Source: Candidatus Kapaibacterium sp. (GTDB lineage: Bacteria; Bacteroidota; Ignavibacteria; Kapaibacteriales; HRBIN21). From it: DNA of 64,000 nucleotides. Each line of letters begins with the position of its first letter. The stretch's first letter is position 1. Made by a program: the position numbers and the translations under genes. The notes beneath the pieces were generated by a model. That model saw only the letters and a program-made list of their open reading frames with translations. It was not told where the DNA came from and ran no database searches. This document shows, in pieces, positions 48,943 through 58,700 of this stretch. The stretch spans positions 103,501 to 167,500 of the forward strand of contig CALKEU010000002.1 of NCBI GenBank assembly GCA_938084565.1, in the 5' to 3' direction.

Positions 48943-50076
48943 ATGCGAGTTGGCATTGTCCGAGAGCACACACACCAAGAGCGGCGCGTTGCACTGACAC
49001 CAGAAGTAATCCAACGGCTGCGTAACCGTGGTTACGAAGTCATCGTTGAACGGGGAGCTGGCGAAGGAGCCTTTTACCGGGACGAGGATTTCCAGACGGC
49101 GGGAGCAGAAGTCGTATCCAGCGCTGAGGAAGTCTACCAGCGTGCCGACACGATCGTCCGCCTCCATATGCCAACGGAGGCCGAAAGTGCTCACTTCCGC
49201 TCGGGGCAGATACTGATTGGTACGCTTCAGGCCTGGCGCTTCCCAGCGCAGATTGAGCAGCTCCGTACCCGCCGGGTGACGGTCTTTGCCCTTGAGCGAA
49301 TACCGCGGATTTCGCGAGCGCAGGGCATGGACGTGCTCTCCTCTATGGCTTCCATTGCCGGCTACAAGGCCGTTATCGTGGCTGCCGAGCGCTTCGGGCG
49401 CTTGCTGCCGATGATGGTAACCGCCGCTGGCACAGTCCCCCCGGCACTCGTCCTGGTCATTGGTGCTGGAGTGGCAGGCTTACAAGCAATTGCCACAGCG
49501 CGCCGTCTAGGAGCCCGTGTCGAAGCTTACGACATTCGCCCTGCCGTCAAAGAGCAAGTTGAGAGCTTGGGGGCACGATTCCTTCCACTCACCCTTGAGA
49601 TCGATCAGGCCGAACAGCGCGGAGGCTATGCGCGCGAATTGCCCGAAGAGATTCAGCGCCGCCAGCGGGAAGCTCTCGCCTCGTACGTAGCACGGGCAGA
49701 TATCATCATCACAACTGCTGCCGTTCCCGAGCGCCCAGCTCCACGTCTGATCACTGCGGCAATGGTTGAACAGATGACTCCCGGGAGCCTCATCATTGAC
49801 CTTGCTGCCGAAACAGGGGGCAATTGCGAACTGACCCTTCCCGGTCAATGGCGAGAGCACCACGGGGTGAGTATCTTCGGTCCGATAAATCTCCCGGCAA
49901 CGGTGCCTCTCCATGCTAGCTCGATGTTCGCCCGCAACATTGAGCAGTTTCTGCTGCTCTTCCTGCGCAATGGGCGTCCAGCTGTCCACTTCGATGATGA
50001 GATCCTCCGGCAGACATGCATTGCGCACGAGGGGCATCTCTATCCCTTCGCCGAGCAGGTCCAATCGACAGTCTAA
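48943..50076 (+). CDS. pntAA: NAD(P) transhydrogenase subunit alpha part 1
   Basis: VGIVREHTHQERRVALTPEVIQRL, VLVIGAGVAGLQAIATARRLGARVEAYDIRPAVKEQVESLGARFL. Confidence 0.93.
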   Translation: MRVGIVREHTHQERRVALTPEVIQRLRNRGYEVIVERGAGEGAFYRDEDFQTAGAEVVSSAEEVYQRADTIVRLHMPTEAESAHFRSGQILIGTLQAWRFPAQIEQLRTRRVTVFALERIPRISRAQGMDVLSSMASIAGYKAVIVAAERFGRLLPMMVTAAGTVPPALVLVIGAGVAGLQAIATARRLGARVEAYDIRPAVKEQVESLGARFLPLTLEIDQAEQRGGYARELPEEIQRRQREALASYVARADIIITTAAVPERPAPRLITAAMVEQMTPGSLIIDLAAETGGNCELTLPGQWREHHGVSIFGPINLPATVPLHASSMFARNIEQFLLLFLRNGRPAVHFDDEILRQTCIAHEGHLYPFAEQVQSTV

Positions 50077-50082
50077 CCGACC

Positions 50083-50391
50083 ATGAGCGAGCTGCTCTTT
50101 TCCATCTTCATCTTCACGCTGGCTGCCTTTGTGGGCTTTGAGGTCATCTCGAAGGTACCGCCTACGCTGCATACCCCGCTGATGTCAGGGTCGAACGCCA
50201 TTTCGGGGATTACCCTGATTGGGTCCCTGTTGATTGCCGGGCGGCAGGAATCGCCGCTGCTGACGCTGCTCGGGGTGGCGGCCGTCGCTTTTGCGACCAT
50301 CAACGTCGTCGGCGGCTTCCTGGTCACTGACCGTATGCTCCGTATGTTCCGTTCTCAGCGCCGGGGGGACGCACATGGAGGCGCTCATTAA
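50083..50391 (+). CDS. pntAB: NAD(P) transhydrogenase subunit alpha part 2
   Basis: FVGFEVISKVPPTLHTPLMSGSNAISGITLIGSL, VNVVGGFLVTDRML-like. Confidence 0.93.
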   Translation: MSELLFSIFIFTLAAFVGFEVISKVPPTLHTPLMSGSNAISGITLIGSLLIAGRQESPLLTLLGVAAVAFATINVVGGFLVTDRMLRMFRSQRRGDAHGGAH

Positions 50392-51775
50392 TCTGGCCTA
50401 TCTCCTTGCTTCGGCCATGTTCATCCTGGCGCTCAAGCGCCTGAGCTCTCCTCGCACGGCTCGCTCCGGGAATGCGATTGGCGCTTCTGGGATGCTCATT
50501 GGTGTTGTGGCAACACTTCTGGATCGCAGCATTCTCAGCTTTGAATGGCTGCTTCTTGGACTCGTGCTGGGGGCCACAGCTGGAACTGTGATGGCCCTCA
50601 AGGTACGCATGACAGCCATGCCCCAGATGGTGGCTCTGCTGAATGGATTCGGTGGTGTGGCCTCCGCACTCGTTGCCCTAGCGGAGATGGAACGCCTCCA
50701 GTTACATCACGGCTTAGCCCAGGCCTCTGGGGTACTCCTCGGTACCATTGCCGCAAGCATTGTCATCGGTACTGTGACCTTCACTGGCAGTCTCATTGCT
50801 TTTGCGAAACTGCAGGAGCTCATTACCGGGCGTCCCATCGTTGTCCCCTTCCACCATGGATGGAATGCCCTGCAGGCGGGAGCCCTCGGTATCATAACCG
50901 CCCTCCTACTTCTGCAGCAGACTGCGTGGCCTGAGAGTACGCTGGTATCGCTCGTCTACACCCTCTTTGCTCTCTCCGCCCTCTTGGGGATTATGCTGGT
51001 CATCCCTATCGGGGGAGCTGACATGCCGGTGGTGATCTCGTTTTTGAACTCTCTCTCCGGTCTTGCGGCGGCCAGTACGGGATTTGTGCTCCACAACTAC
51101 CTCCTCATCATTGCTGGAACCCTCGTTGGGGCCTCGGGCTTCATTCTGACTAACATCATGTGTGTGGCGATGAACCGCTCGTTGCCCAATGTGCTCTTTG
51201 GGGCCTTTGGCGCGGAGGTGCAGGCCATAGGGGGAACCGACCGCCTTGTGCGGAGTACGACGGCAGAAGATGTGGCAGTCATCATGGGCTATGCACAATC
51301 GGTGGTCATCGTCCCGGGCTACGGCATGGCGGTGGCGCAGGCCCAGCACGCAGTCAAAAAATTGGCAACCCTGCTCCAGCAGCGGGGCATTGACGTCAAA
51401 TTTGCCATCCATCCTGTCGCTGGGCGGATGCCTGGACACATGAATGTGCTCCTGGCCGAAGCTGATGTCCCGTACGAGCTGCTCTACGATATGGACCGCA
51501 TCAATCCAGAGTTCGAGCACACGGACGTAGCGCTCGTGGTTGGAGCCAACGATGTGGTCAACCCTGCAGCCCGCAAAGACCCCACAAGTCCTCTCTATGG
51601 GATGCCAATTCTCGATGTGGACCGCGCCCGCACCGTCATCGTGCTGAAGCGCTCGATGAACCCGGGCTTCGCCGGGGTAGACAACGAACTCTTCTACCAG
51701 CCCAATACATACATGCTCTTCGGCGACGCACGCCGCTCGCTGGAAGCAATCGCCGAAGCACTCAAGAGCGTGTAG
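50375..51775 (+). CDS. pntB: NAD(P) transhydrogenase subunit beta
   Basis: MPQMVALLNGFGGVASALVA, GADMPVVISFLNSLSGLAAASTGF, VIVPGYGMAVAQAQHAVKKLA, VGANDVVNPAARKDPTSPLYGMPILDVDRA. Confidence 0.95.
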   Translation: MEALINLAYLLASAMFILALKRLSSPRTARSGNAIGASGMLIGVVATLLDRSILSFEWLLLGLVLGATAGTVMALKVRMTAMPQMVALLNGFGGVASALVALAEMERLQLHHGLAQASGVLLGTIAASIVIGTVTFTGSLIAFAKLQELITGRPIVVPFHHGWNALQAGALGIITALLLLQQTAWPESTLVSLVYTLFALSALLGIMLVIPIGGADMPVVISFLNSLSGLAAASTGFVLHNYLLIIAGTLVGASGFILTNIMCVAMNRSLPNVLFGAFGAEVQAIGGTDRLVRSTTAEDVAVIMGYAQSVVIVPGYGMAVAQAQHAVKKLATLLQQRGIDVKFAIHPVAGRMPGHMNVLLAEADVPYELLYDMDRINPEFEHTDVALVVGANDVVNPAARKDPTSPLYGMPILDVDRARTVIVLKRSMNPGFAGVDNELFYQPNTYMLFGDARRSLEAIAEALKSV

Positions 51776-51784
51776 GAGGCCGGG

Positions 51785-52339
51785 ATGATTCTGTCCGACA
51801 AGGAGATCTTGGAAAACATCGCCAAAGGGCTCATCGTCATCGAGCCCTTCCGGCCCGAGTGTCTGGGCCCGAACAGCTACGACGTTCACCTTGGCCGAGT
51901 ACTCGGCGTCTATGTAGACGAAATCTTGGACGCGCGGGCGCACAACCGGATTGAGCTCTTTGAGATTCCACCGGAGGGCTACGTCCTGCAGCCGAACACC
52001 CTCTACCTGGGGGTGACGGAAGAGTATACCGAAACGCACGCTCACGTACCCTTCCTAGAGGGACGTTCGAGCGTCGGACGGCTGGGCATTGATATTCACG
52101 CCACCGCCGGCAAAGGGGACGTGGGTTTCTGCAACTATTGGACACTCGAAATTTCCGTCAAAAAACCCGTGCGCATCTACGCTGGGATGCCTATTGGACA
52201 GCTCATCTACTTCGAGGTCAAAGGCGAAGTTCTCAACCCCTACCACCGGAGAGCCACGGCCAAGTATCGAGAACGGAAGCCGGTGCCAATAGAATCGATG
52301 CTCTGGAAGCACTTCCTTGCTACCGATTCTACCCCCTGA
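51785..52339 (+). CDS. dcd: dCTP deaminase
   Basis: PNSYDVHLG, EGRSSVGRLGIDIHATAGKGDVGFCNYWTLEI. Confidence 0.93.
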   Translation: MILSDKEILENIAKGLIVIEPFRPECLGPNSYDVHLGRVLGVYVDEILDARAHNRIELFEIPPEGYVLQPNTLYLGVTEEYTETHAHVPFLEGRSSVGRLGIDIHATAGKGDVGFCNYWTLEISVKKPVRIYAGMPIGQLIYFEVKGEVLNPYHRRATAKYRERKPVPIESMLWKHFLATDSTP

Positions 52340-52354
52340 GGCGGCTCGGCAGCG

Positions 52355-52362
52355 TAATTTTG
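52355..52362 (+). promoter_or_regulatory. Putative Bacteroidetes-type -7 box (TAATTTTG) for nuoD
   Basis: TAATTTTGC 24 nt upstream of nuoD ATG in the dcd-nuoD gap. Confidence 0.5.
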
Positions 52363-52386
52363 CCCACCCCATAGAGTGGCAGACCA

Positions 52387-53670
52387 ATGAAGCGACACAG
52401 CCACGACGAGATCGCCTTCATCGAGCACGTGCAGCAGGTCCGGCAGGCTAAGATTCTGCGACAGCTGCTCGACCGCGACGTCTCCCTTCTCTTCGAAGAC
52501 CCGCTCGAAAGTGACCTCGTACTCAATATGGGGCCGCAGCACCCAGCAACCCATGGCGTACTGCGTGTCCTCCTGCGTCTCGATGGAGAAACAGTCATTG
52601 CGTGCGTGCCTGAACTGGGTTATCTCCACCGGGGATATGAGAAGTTGGCCGAGAACATCACCTACCACGAATTCATCCCTCACACAGACCGGCTCGACTA
52701 CATTGCCCCTATGTCGAACAACGTGGCCATTGCGCTGGCCATTGAGAAAGCCTGTGGCATTGAGGCTCCGCCGCGAGCACAGTGGATCCGGGTGCTCGTG
52801 GCTGAACTGGCGCGGATCTCCTCACATCTGATGGCCATGGGCGCAACGTGCATGGATGTCGGGGCTATGACGCTGTTTCTGTGGACTTTCCGCGAGAGAG
52901 AGAAGCTCTACGACATCTTTGAGCTCATCTGCGGGGCACGCTTTACTACGAGTTACACTCGCATCGGCGGTGTGGCCAACGACGTCCCCCCGGAGGCCTT
53001 TGCCCGGATTCGTGCCTGGCTTGAGCAATTCCCGAATGAGTTGGCCTACTTCGAGAAGGTCGTGCACCGCAATCGCATCTTCATCGAACGCCTGGCCGGG
53101 GTCGGCTACATCGACGCAGCAAAGGCAATCCAGCTTGGCTTGACGGGTCCTTCCCTTCGTGGCTCCGGGGTCCCACGCGACCTGCGTCGCGACGAACCCT
53201 ATCTGGTCTACGACCAGCTCGACTTCGATGTCATCACCTACCCCGACGGGGACTCCTGGGCGCGCTACATGGTGCGCGTCCAGGAGATGAAGGAGAGCGT
53301 GAAAATTCTCTGGCAGGTGCTCGACAAGATGCCCGCAGGCGAGGTGTTGGGGTATGACCCGCAGTTTGTTCTCCCCCGGAAGGAACGGATTTACACGCGC
53401 ATGGAGGAGCTCATCAACGACTTCATGCTCATCAATTTCGGCGTCATGCCAGAGCCTGGCGAGACATACACTGCCATTGAAAGCCCAAAAGGCGAGCTGG
53501 GCTTCTACATTGTCTCGGATGGCACCGGACACCCCTGGAAGCTGAAAATCCGGTCCCCGTCAGCAGCGAATCTGCAGGCGCTTCCGTACTTGTGCGAGGG
53601 CTCAATGGTTGCCGACGTTGTGGCCATCATCGGCTCAATCGATCCGGTGATGGGCGAAGCCGATAAATGA
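52387..53670 (+). CDS. nuoD: NADH-quinone oxidoreductase subunit D
   Basis: LNMGPQHPATHGVLRVLLRLDGE, LGYLHRGYEKLAENITYHEFIPHTDRLDYIAPMSNNVA, GYDPQFVLPRKERIYTRMEELINDFMLINFG, PKGELGFYIVSDGTGHPWKLKIRSP. Confidence 0.95.
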   Translation: MKRHSHDEIAFIEHVQQVRQAKILRQLLDRDVSLLFEDPLESDLVLNMGPQHPATHGVLRVLLRLDGETVIACVPELGYLHRGYEKLAENITYHEFIPHTDRLDYIAPMSNNVAIALAIEKACGIEAPPRAQWIRVLVAELARISSHLMAMGATCMDVGAMTLFLWTFREREKLYDIFELICGARFTTSYTRIGGVANDVPPEAFARIRAWLEQFPNELAYFEKVVHRNRIFIERLAGVGYIDAAKAIQLGLTGPSLRGSGVPRDLRRDEPYLVYDQLDFDVITYPDGDSWARYMVRVQEMKESVKILWQVLDKMPAGEVLGYDPQFVLPRKERIYTRMEELINDFMLINFGVMPEPGETYTAIESPKGELGFYIVSDGTGHPWKLKIRSPSAANLQALPYLCEGSMVADVVAIIGSIDPVMGEADK

Positions 53671-54257
53671 GCCAGGAAGCGACTCTACACCGCCGACAGC
53701 GCATCGAGGAGGTTCTGCGCCGGCGCCAGCCTGATCTGACCGTCGTTCTTGAAAATGTCCACGACCCCCATAATGTCTCGGCCGTACTGCGTACCTGCGA
53801 TGCGGTCGGGATACTCGAAGTGCATCTGCTCTACACCGTGGAACCCTTCCCCGAAATCAGCCATCGCACCTCAGCGAGCGCATACAAATGGATCATGCTC
53901 CGGCGCCATAGCGATGTAGCTCGTTGTTACGAGTACCTCAGACGACAGGGACTCGAGATTTGGGCCACAGCCCAAAGGCAGGAGGCCGTGAGCATCTTTG
54001 CCATGGACTTCACCCGCCCTGTAGCGCTCGTCTTTGGGAATGAACACCGGGGCGTCTCCGAGGAGGCCCAGCGCCTAGCCGATGGTCTCTGCTGGATCCC
54101 ACAGGTCGGGATGGTGCGCAGCCTTAATATCTCCGTTGCCTGTGCTGTGGCTCTCTACGAAGCCTTCCGCCAGCGGTGGGCTGCTGGCTTCTACGAGCGC
54201 TTGCGCCTGCCTATGGAGCTTTTCCAGAGAGTGCTCCACGAATGGTTGCAGCGGTAA
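53667..54257 (+). CDS. trmH: TrmH-like tRNA/rRNA 2'-O-methyltransferase (SpoU family)
   Basis: RQPDLTVVLENVHDPHNVSAVLRTCDAVGILEV, LVFGNEHRGVSEEA, IPQVGMVRSLNISVACAVALYE. Confidence 0.9.
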   Translation: MSQEATLHRRQRIEEVLRRRQPDLTVVLENVHDPHNVSAVLRTCDAVGILEVHLLYTVEPFPEISHRTSASAYKWIMLRRHSDVARCYEYLRRQGLEIWATAQRQEAVSIFAMDFTRPVALVFGNEHRGVSEEAQRLADGLCWIPQVGMVRSLNISVACAVALYEAFRQRWAAGFYERLRLPMELFQRVLHEWLQR

Positions 54258-54266
54258 GAGGACAGC

Positions 54267-55445
54267 ATGCCCCTCCTCTGCATTGCCGGACACCGTCACT
54301 GGAGCGAACACAGTGGCGGAGTCGAGCTCCAGACGCGCTATCTCGGTGAAGCCCTCCGAGCAACGGGCTGGCACGTAGCCTACCTCTGCCACAGCCTCAC
54401 AGGCAAGCATGGTAGCCAGTCCGAGGCTCCGGGATGCACGATCTGGTGGATCCCCTCGTATCCGTATGGTTTCTGCGTACGGCGTCGAGAAATCCACAAG
54501 CTCTTGGCAGATCTCAGGCCTGACGTCATCTACCAACGAGGGTGGGGGGTGCTACAGGAAAGCGGCGTTGTGCTGGAGTTTGCCCTCCGACATAATATCC
54601 CCTACGTCTTTGCGCTCTCCTCGGATGGAACCGTCCGCTGGCCCTTCCCGACTGCTCGTACCTTTGCCTTGCAGCGCTACCCTCGGTGGCGCTCGTGGCT
54701 CCTATTGCCGTATGCTCTCTGGTCTGATACCCGGCTCCGCATGACACTCCGTCGTGCCCCCTATCTCTTTGCTCAGCATTCCCAGCAACAAGCTCTGCTC
54801 GCCCGCCGATATGGACGTGCAAGCCTCATTGTACCATCGCTTCACCCAGAGCTTCACCGACCCGTACAGAAACATCCTACACCGCTTGTGGTATGGCTCC
54901 ACAACTATCGCCCGCACGCACAACTTGATGTAGCTCTCCGGATTGCTGCCGAATACGAACGGACGGGGGTGGAATTCCATCTTGTCACAGGCTCAACGCG
55001 GCCGGAACAGCTACGGGAGCTGCGTCGCTGGAGGCGTCTTCCCTCTAACGTTCGCCTCTCCGGGGCCCTCCCGGCAGAAGAGGCGCAGAGATTGCTGGAG
55101 CAGGCATGGGTACTCCTCCACACCGGGCTCTACGAGGGACTCCCGAATAGCTTTATCCAGGCATGGATGCGGGAAACGCCTGTTGTCTCGCTCTGGGTCG
55201 ATCCCGATGACGTACTTCAGCGAGAAGCAATAGGTTTTTGTGCTCACGGGGATCTGAGCGCCCTGCGAGCGGCACTGGACCGCTTCCTGTATGATCCACA
55301 CTGGCGGAGAGCCATCGGTCTGAGAGCCCGAGCGTATGCTGAACGGCACCACGGCCTCGTGCACAACCGTGCACGCATAAGCTGCCTCTTTGAGGGCATT
55401 TGTCAGAGGAAACAGGTAGAGGAACTTGCCGAATGCCTACGCTGA
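54267..55445 (+). CDS. Glycosyltransferase family 4-like
   Basis: SEHSGGVELQTRYLGEALRATGWHVAYL; C-term NVRLSGALPAEEAQRLLEQAWVLLHTGLYEGLPNSFIQAWM (GT-B E-x7-E region). Confidence 0.9.
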   Translation: MPLLCIAGHRHWSEHSGGVELQTRYLGEALRATGWHVAYLCHSLTGKHGSQSEAPGCTIWWIPSYPYGFCVRRREIHKLLADLRPDVIYQRGWGVLQESGVVLEFALRHNIPYVFALSSDGTVRWPFPTARTFALQRYPRWRSWLLLPYALWSDTRLRMTLRRAPYLFAQHSQQQALLARRYGRASLIVPSLHPELHRPVQKHPTPLVVWLHNYRPHAQLDVALRIAAEYERTGVEFHLVTGSTRPEQLRELRRWRRLPSNVRLSGALPAEEAQRLLEQAWVLLHTGLYEGLPNSFIQAWMRETPVVSLWVDPDDVLQREAIGFCAHGDLSALRAALDRFLYDPHWRRAIGLRARAYAERHHGLVHNRARISCLFEGICQRKQVEELAECLR

Positions 55446-56530
55446 AGGCGGTTCTCCGGCGGTGGGGACTCTTGCGTGTGCGCTCTCTGCTGTGCCGCTG
55501 GAGCAGAGCCGAGAAGCTGCCTCCGGCAGAGCTGCACCGGCGCTGGAGGGAAGCACGTCGGCTCCTCCTCCTCTGTGGGGCTGGCATTGGGGACGCCGTC
55601 ATGGCACTCCCCCTCCTGCAGGTACTCCGCCAGCGGCGCCCCGAACTGCAGCTGACTGTTGTGGCACGGGCTCACCTGCAGCCCTTCTTTGAGGTTTTCC
55701 CGTGGTTGCGTTTGCTCACCTACGGCGAGGGATGGCAGAGCATCCCCACTTTCCTCCGCCTCCTCTGGCGCTGTTGGCGTCTCCGGGCTGATGCCTTTCT
55801 GGGAACACAACCGGCCAACACGGTCCGACACGCCCTCATTGCTGCGGCTAGCCGAGCCCCCCTCCGCCTCAAACATGCCTACGGCAGTGTGGAGCCTGAG
55901 CGCGACTTTTCGTGTCTGTACCACCTCCTGCTACCGATCGATCTCGAACGCCATCGAGTCGAGCACAATCTTGACCTCCTCCGCTCCCTTGGCGAAACGA
56001 TCCCGGAGGGACATGTGCGCCCGCAATATCCTGTACCAGAGTCCTTGCGCCGCCGCGCTGAGAGCCTTCTGCCGACAGAAGGACCGTGGGTAGCACTCCA
56101 TCCCGGTGGTGGGCGCGCAGAGAAACGATGGCCGCTGGAGCATTTCCTTGCCCTTGCCCGCCTGCTCCGGCGCCGCGGATACTATCTCGTCCTGCTGGGA
56201 GGGCTTGAGGAAAAAGCTCTTGGCTCAGCTCTGTGGTCGGCGCTCGGAGAGGGCACTGTGAATCTTGTCGGTATGCTTAACGTCGCTGAGAGCGCTGCTG
56301 TCCTCCAGCGCTGCCGGCTCCTCGTCAGCAACGATTCTGGTATCATGCACGTAGCCACAGCCGTCGGAACACCCGTTGTGGCTATCTTTCTCCGGACACA
56401 TCCTGCCCACGTCGGACCCTATACACCGATGGCAACGGTTGTCGGAACTGGATCAGGCAGCATCCCTACCGTCGATGAGGTATGGCGTGCAATTTTGCCG
56501 ATTATGTCCACTCCTGCGCCGGAACATTGA
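55433..56530 (+). CDS. Glycosyltransferase family 9 (heptosyltransferase-like)
   Basis: LLLCGAGIGDAVMALPLLQVLRQRRPELQLTVVAR; VALHPGGGRAEKRWPLEHFLALARLL; LLVSNDSGIMHVATAVGTPVVAIF. Confidence 0.9.
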   Translation: MPTLKAVLRRWGLLRVRSLLCRWSRAEKLPPAELHRRWREARRLLLLCGAGIGDAVMALPLLQVLRQRRPELQLTVVARAHLQPFFEVFPWLRLLTYGEGWQSIPTFLRLLWRCWRLRADAFLGTQPANTVRHALIAAASRAPLRLKHAYGSVEPERDFSCLYHLLLPIDLERHRVEHNLDLLRSLGETIPEGHVRPQYPVPESLRRRAESLLPTEGPWVALHPGGGRAEKRWPLEHFLALARLLRRRGYYLVLLGGLEEKALGSALWSALGEGTVNLVGMLNVAESAAVLQRCRLLVSNDSGIMHVATAVGTPVVAIFLRTHPAHVGPYTPMATVVGTGSGSIPTVDEVWRAILPIMSTPAPEH

Positions 56531-56531
56531 C

Positions 56532-57017
56532 ATGACAGGGCATGAACCAATCCGATGGCGTGCCCAGATCCGGGATGTTGTCTTTGGGCGCAACGTCATC
56601 GTTGTGGAGCCGGTGAATTTGTATGAGTGCTTCATCGAGGACGAGTGTTTCATCGGCCCCTTCGTCGAAATTCAACGCGGGGTGCGCATCGGCAAACGGA
56701 CCCGGATACAGTCGCATACCTTCATCTGCGAGCTCGTCACCATTGGTGAGGACTGCTTCATTGCGCATGGGGTGATGTTCATCAACGACACCTTCCAAAC
56801 GGGTGGCCCAGCGCGGCAGCGTGAGCTATGGAAGCCGACCATTGTGGGCAACCGTGTCGCCATTGGGAGTAACGCTACGATTTTGCCCGTCCGTATCGTG
56901 GATGACGTAGTCATCGGCGCTGGTGCGGTTGTCACCCATGATCTGCTAGAACCGGGAATCTACGCTGGCAATCCGGCCCGGAAGTTGCGCAATCTACCTA
57001 AGCAGAGGCGGGGATGA
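56532..57017 (+). CDS. Left-handed beta-helix N-acetyltransferase (WbpD/WlbB-like)
   Basis: Hexapeptide repeats: ECFIEDECFIGPFVEIQRGVRIGKRTRIQSHTFICELVTIGEDCFIAHGVMFINDTF...; AGNPARKLR. Confidence 0.85.
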   Translation: MTGHEPIRWRAQIRDVVFGRNVIVVEPVNLYECFIEDECFIGPFVEIQRGVRIGKRTRIQSHTFICELVTIGEDCFIAHGVMFINDTFQTGGPARQRELWKPTIVGNRVAIGSNATILPVRIVDDVVIGAGAVVTHDLLEPGIYAGNPARKLRNLPKQRRG

Positions 57018-58150
57018 CCATGCGGGTACCTTTCGTTGACTTGCGAACCCAGTACCGGCAGCTGAAGGCGGAAATCGATGCCGCTATCGCTGCCGTGCTC
57101 GAGGATGCTGCATTCATTCGCGGCCGATATGTGGAAGCCTTCGAACGGGCTTACGCCGCTGCCCAGGGGGTACGGCACTGCATTGGGGTTGCAAATGGAA
57201 CCGATGCACTCTACGTGGCCCTGCGCGCCCTTGGCATTGGACCTGGGGATGAGGTGCTCGTCCCTGCCCTGACCTGGATTTCCACAGCGGAGGCAGTCTC
57301 GCAGGCCGGGGCTCGCCCTGTCTTCGTCGATATCGAGCCAGACTACTACACCCTCGATCCCCACTGCGCGGCTGAGCGTATGACCGAACGGACCCGGGCC
57401 ATTATCCCTGTTCACCTCTACGGACAACCTGCCGACATGGCTCCCCTGCTGGAATTGGCCAATTGCTACAACTTGGCCCTCATTGAAGACTGCGCCCAAG
57501 CTCACTTTGCCCGATACCGAGGTCAGCTGGTGGGAACATTTGGGAGAGTGGCAACCTTCAGCTTCTACCCGAGTAAGAACCTCGGCGCTTACGGTGATGC
57601 CGGTGCGGTCGTCACCAATGAGGATGACCTGGCATACTTCATCCGTATCTTCACCAATCACGGCTCGCTGACCAAGCACGAGCACGAGATCGAAGGTATC
57701 AACAGCCGACTGGATGGCCTCCAAGCAGCCATCCTCTCCGTCAAGCTCCGCTACATCCACCAATGGAACCGCCAGCGCCTCGAGCATGCCCAGCTCTACT
57801 CTGAGCTCCTAGCCGATCTTGAAGATATCGTGCTTCCCCGTGTGCGCCCAGAGTGCACGCACATCTTCCATCTGTTTGTCATCCGTACTCCACAGCGGGA
57901 TGAACTCCAACGATACCTGGCCGAGAACGGGATTGATACCCAGATCCACTATCCCCGCGCTCTCCCCTTCGTTCCTGCCTATCGCCACCTGGGCCACCGT
58001 CCGGACGACTTCCCCGTAGCATGGCAGTACCAGCATGAACTCCTCTCCCTCCCTATGTACCCGGAACTGACGCAAGCGCAGATTCACTATGTTGCGGAAA
58101 AACTGAAGGCCTTCTTCGTACACCACCGGCGCCGAGCCATACGTCCATAG
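57014..58150 (+). CDS. DegT/DnrJ/EryC1/StrS sugar aminotransferase
   Basis: VPFVDLRTQYRQLKAEIDAAI, GVANGTDALYVALRALGIGPGDEVLVPALTWISTAEAV, SFYPSKNLGAYGDAGAVVTN (PLP Lys). Confidence 0.95.
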   Translation: MTMRVPFVDLRTQYRQLKAEIDAAIAAVLEDAAFIRGRYVEAFERAYAAAQGVRHCIGVANGTDALYVALRALGIGPGDEVLVPALTWISTAEAVSQAGARPVFVDIEPDYYTLDPHCAAERMTERTRAIIPVHLYGQPADMAPLLELANCYNLALIEDCAQAHFARYRGQLVGTFGRVATFSFYPSKNLGAYGDAGAVVTNEDDLAYFIRIFTNHGSLTKHEHEIEGINSRLDGLQAAILSVKLRYIHQWNRQRLEHAQLYSELLADLEDIVLPRVRPECTHIFHLFVIRTPQRDELQRYLAENGIDTQIHYPRALPFVPAYRHLGHRPDDFPVAWQYQHELLSLPMYPELTQAQIHYVAEKLKAFFVHHRRRAIRP

Positions 58151-58195
58151 GGGCTGCAAACGTTGCCTGTATGTCCCACGGATGGATGCAGTCAG

Positions 58196-58672
58196 ATGCG
58201 GCTGACAATACCTCACTTAGCAGCCATCGCGGTAGCGAGCTTCCTGGCAACATCCTCTGCCCAGGCCCAGTTTCACCTTGGGATCGGCCTCTGCTATGGG
58301 AGCGACATCAAGAAACCTGGTGTCGACCTACGCGGCTACTACATTATCTCACCGACGCTGCGGTTCGTCTCGAACTTCCACTACTTCTTCACCGAGTCCG
58401 GGCATACCTTTTGGACGTTGGATGGAAACGTGCACTACCTCTTCTACGAATATCGCCGCCAGCAGCGCCTCTATGGCATTTTCGGGCTGCAGTATGCGCA
58501 AGCGAGCATCGATCTAGGCTTCCAGAGAGCTAGCAATTCCGAAATCGGTCTCAACATTGGCATCGGAGGCGAGACGCGGGTGGACTTCGGAGCCGTGTTT
58601 GGCGAAATCAAATTCGTACTCGGTAATTACGACCAGCTCGTGCTCGGCGTAGGTTTGCGCTTTGCGCTCTAA
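58196..58672 (+). CDS. Small secreted outer-membrane beta-barrel-like protein
   Basis: Signal peptide LAAIAVASFLATSSAQAQ; beta-strand alternation; terminal aromatic-hydrophobic GLRFAL. Confidence 0.65.
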   Translation: MRLTIPHLAAIAVASFLATSSAQAQFHLGIGLCYGSDIKKPGVDLRGYYIISPTLRFVSNFHYFFTESGHTFWTLDGNVHYLFYEYRRQQRLYGIFGLQYAQASIDLGFQRASNSEIGLNIGIGGETRVDFGAVFGEIKFVLGNYDQLVLGVGLRFAL

Positions 58673-58700
58673 CGGTGCTCTTTCAAATCGGGGAAGGGCG

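Noticed and set aside
50906-52045. 379-aa minus-strand ORF
   Set aside because: Antisense to pntB/dcd, with low-complexity His/Asp/Gln-rich translation typical of GC-driven shadow ORFs.
56960-57787. 275-aa minus-strand ORF
   Set aside because: Antisense to DegT aminotransferase and lacks any domain.
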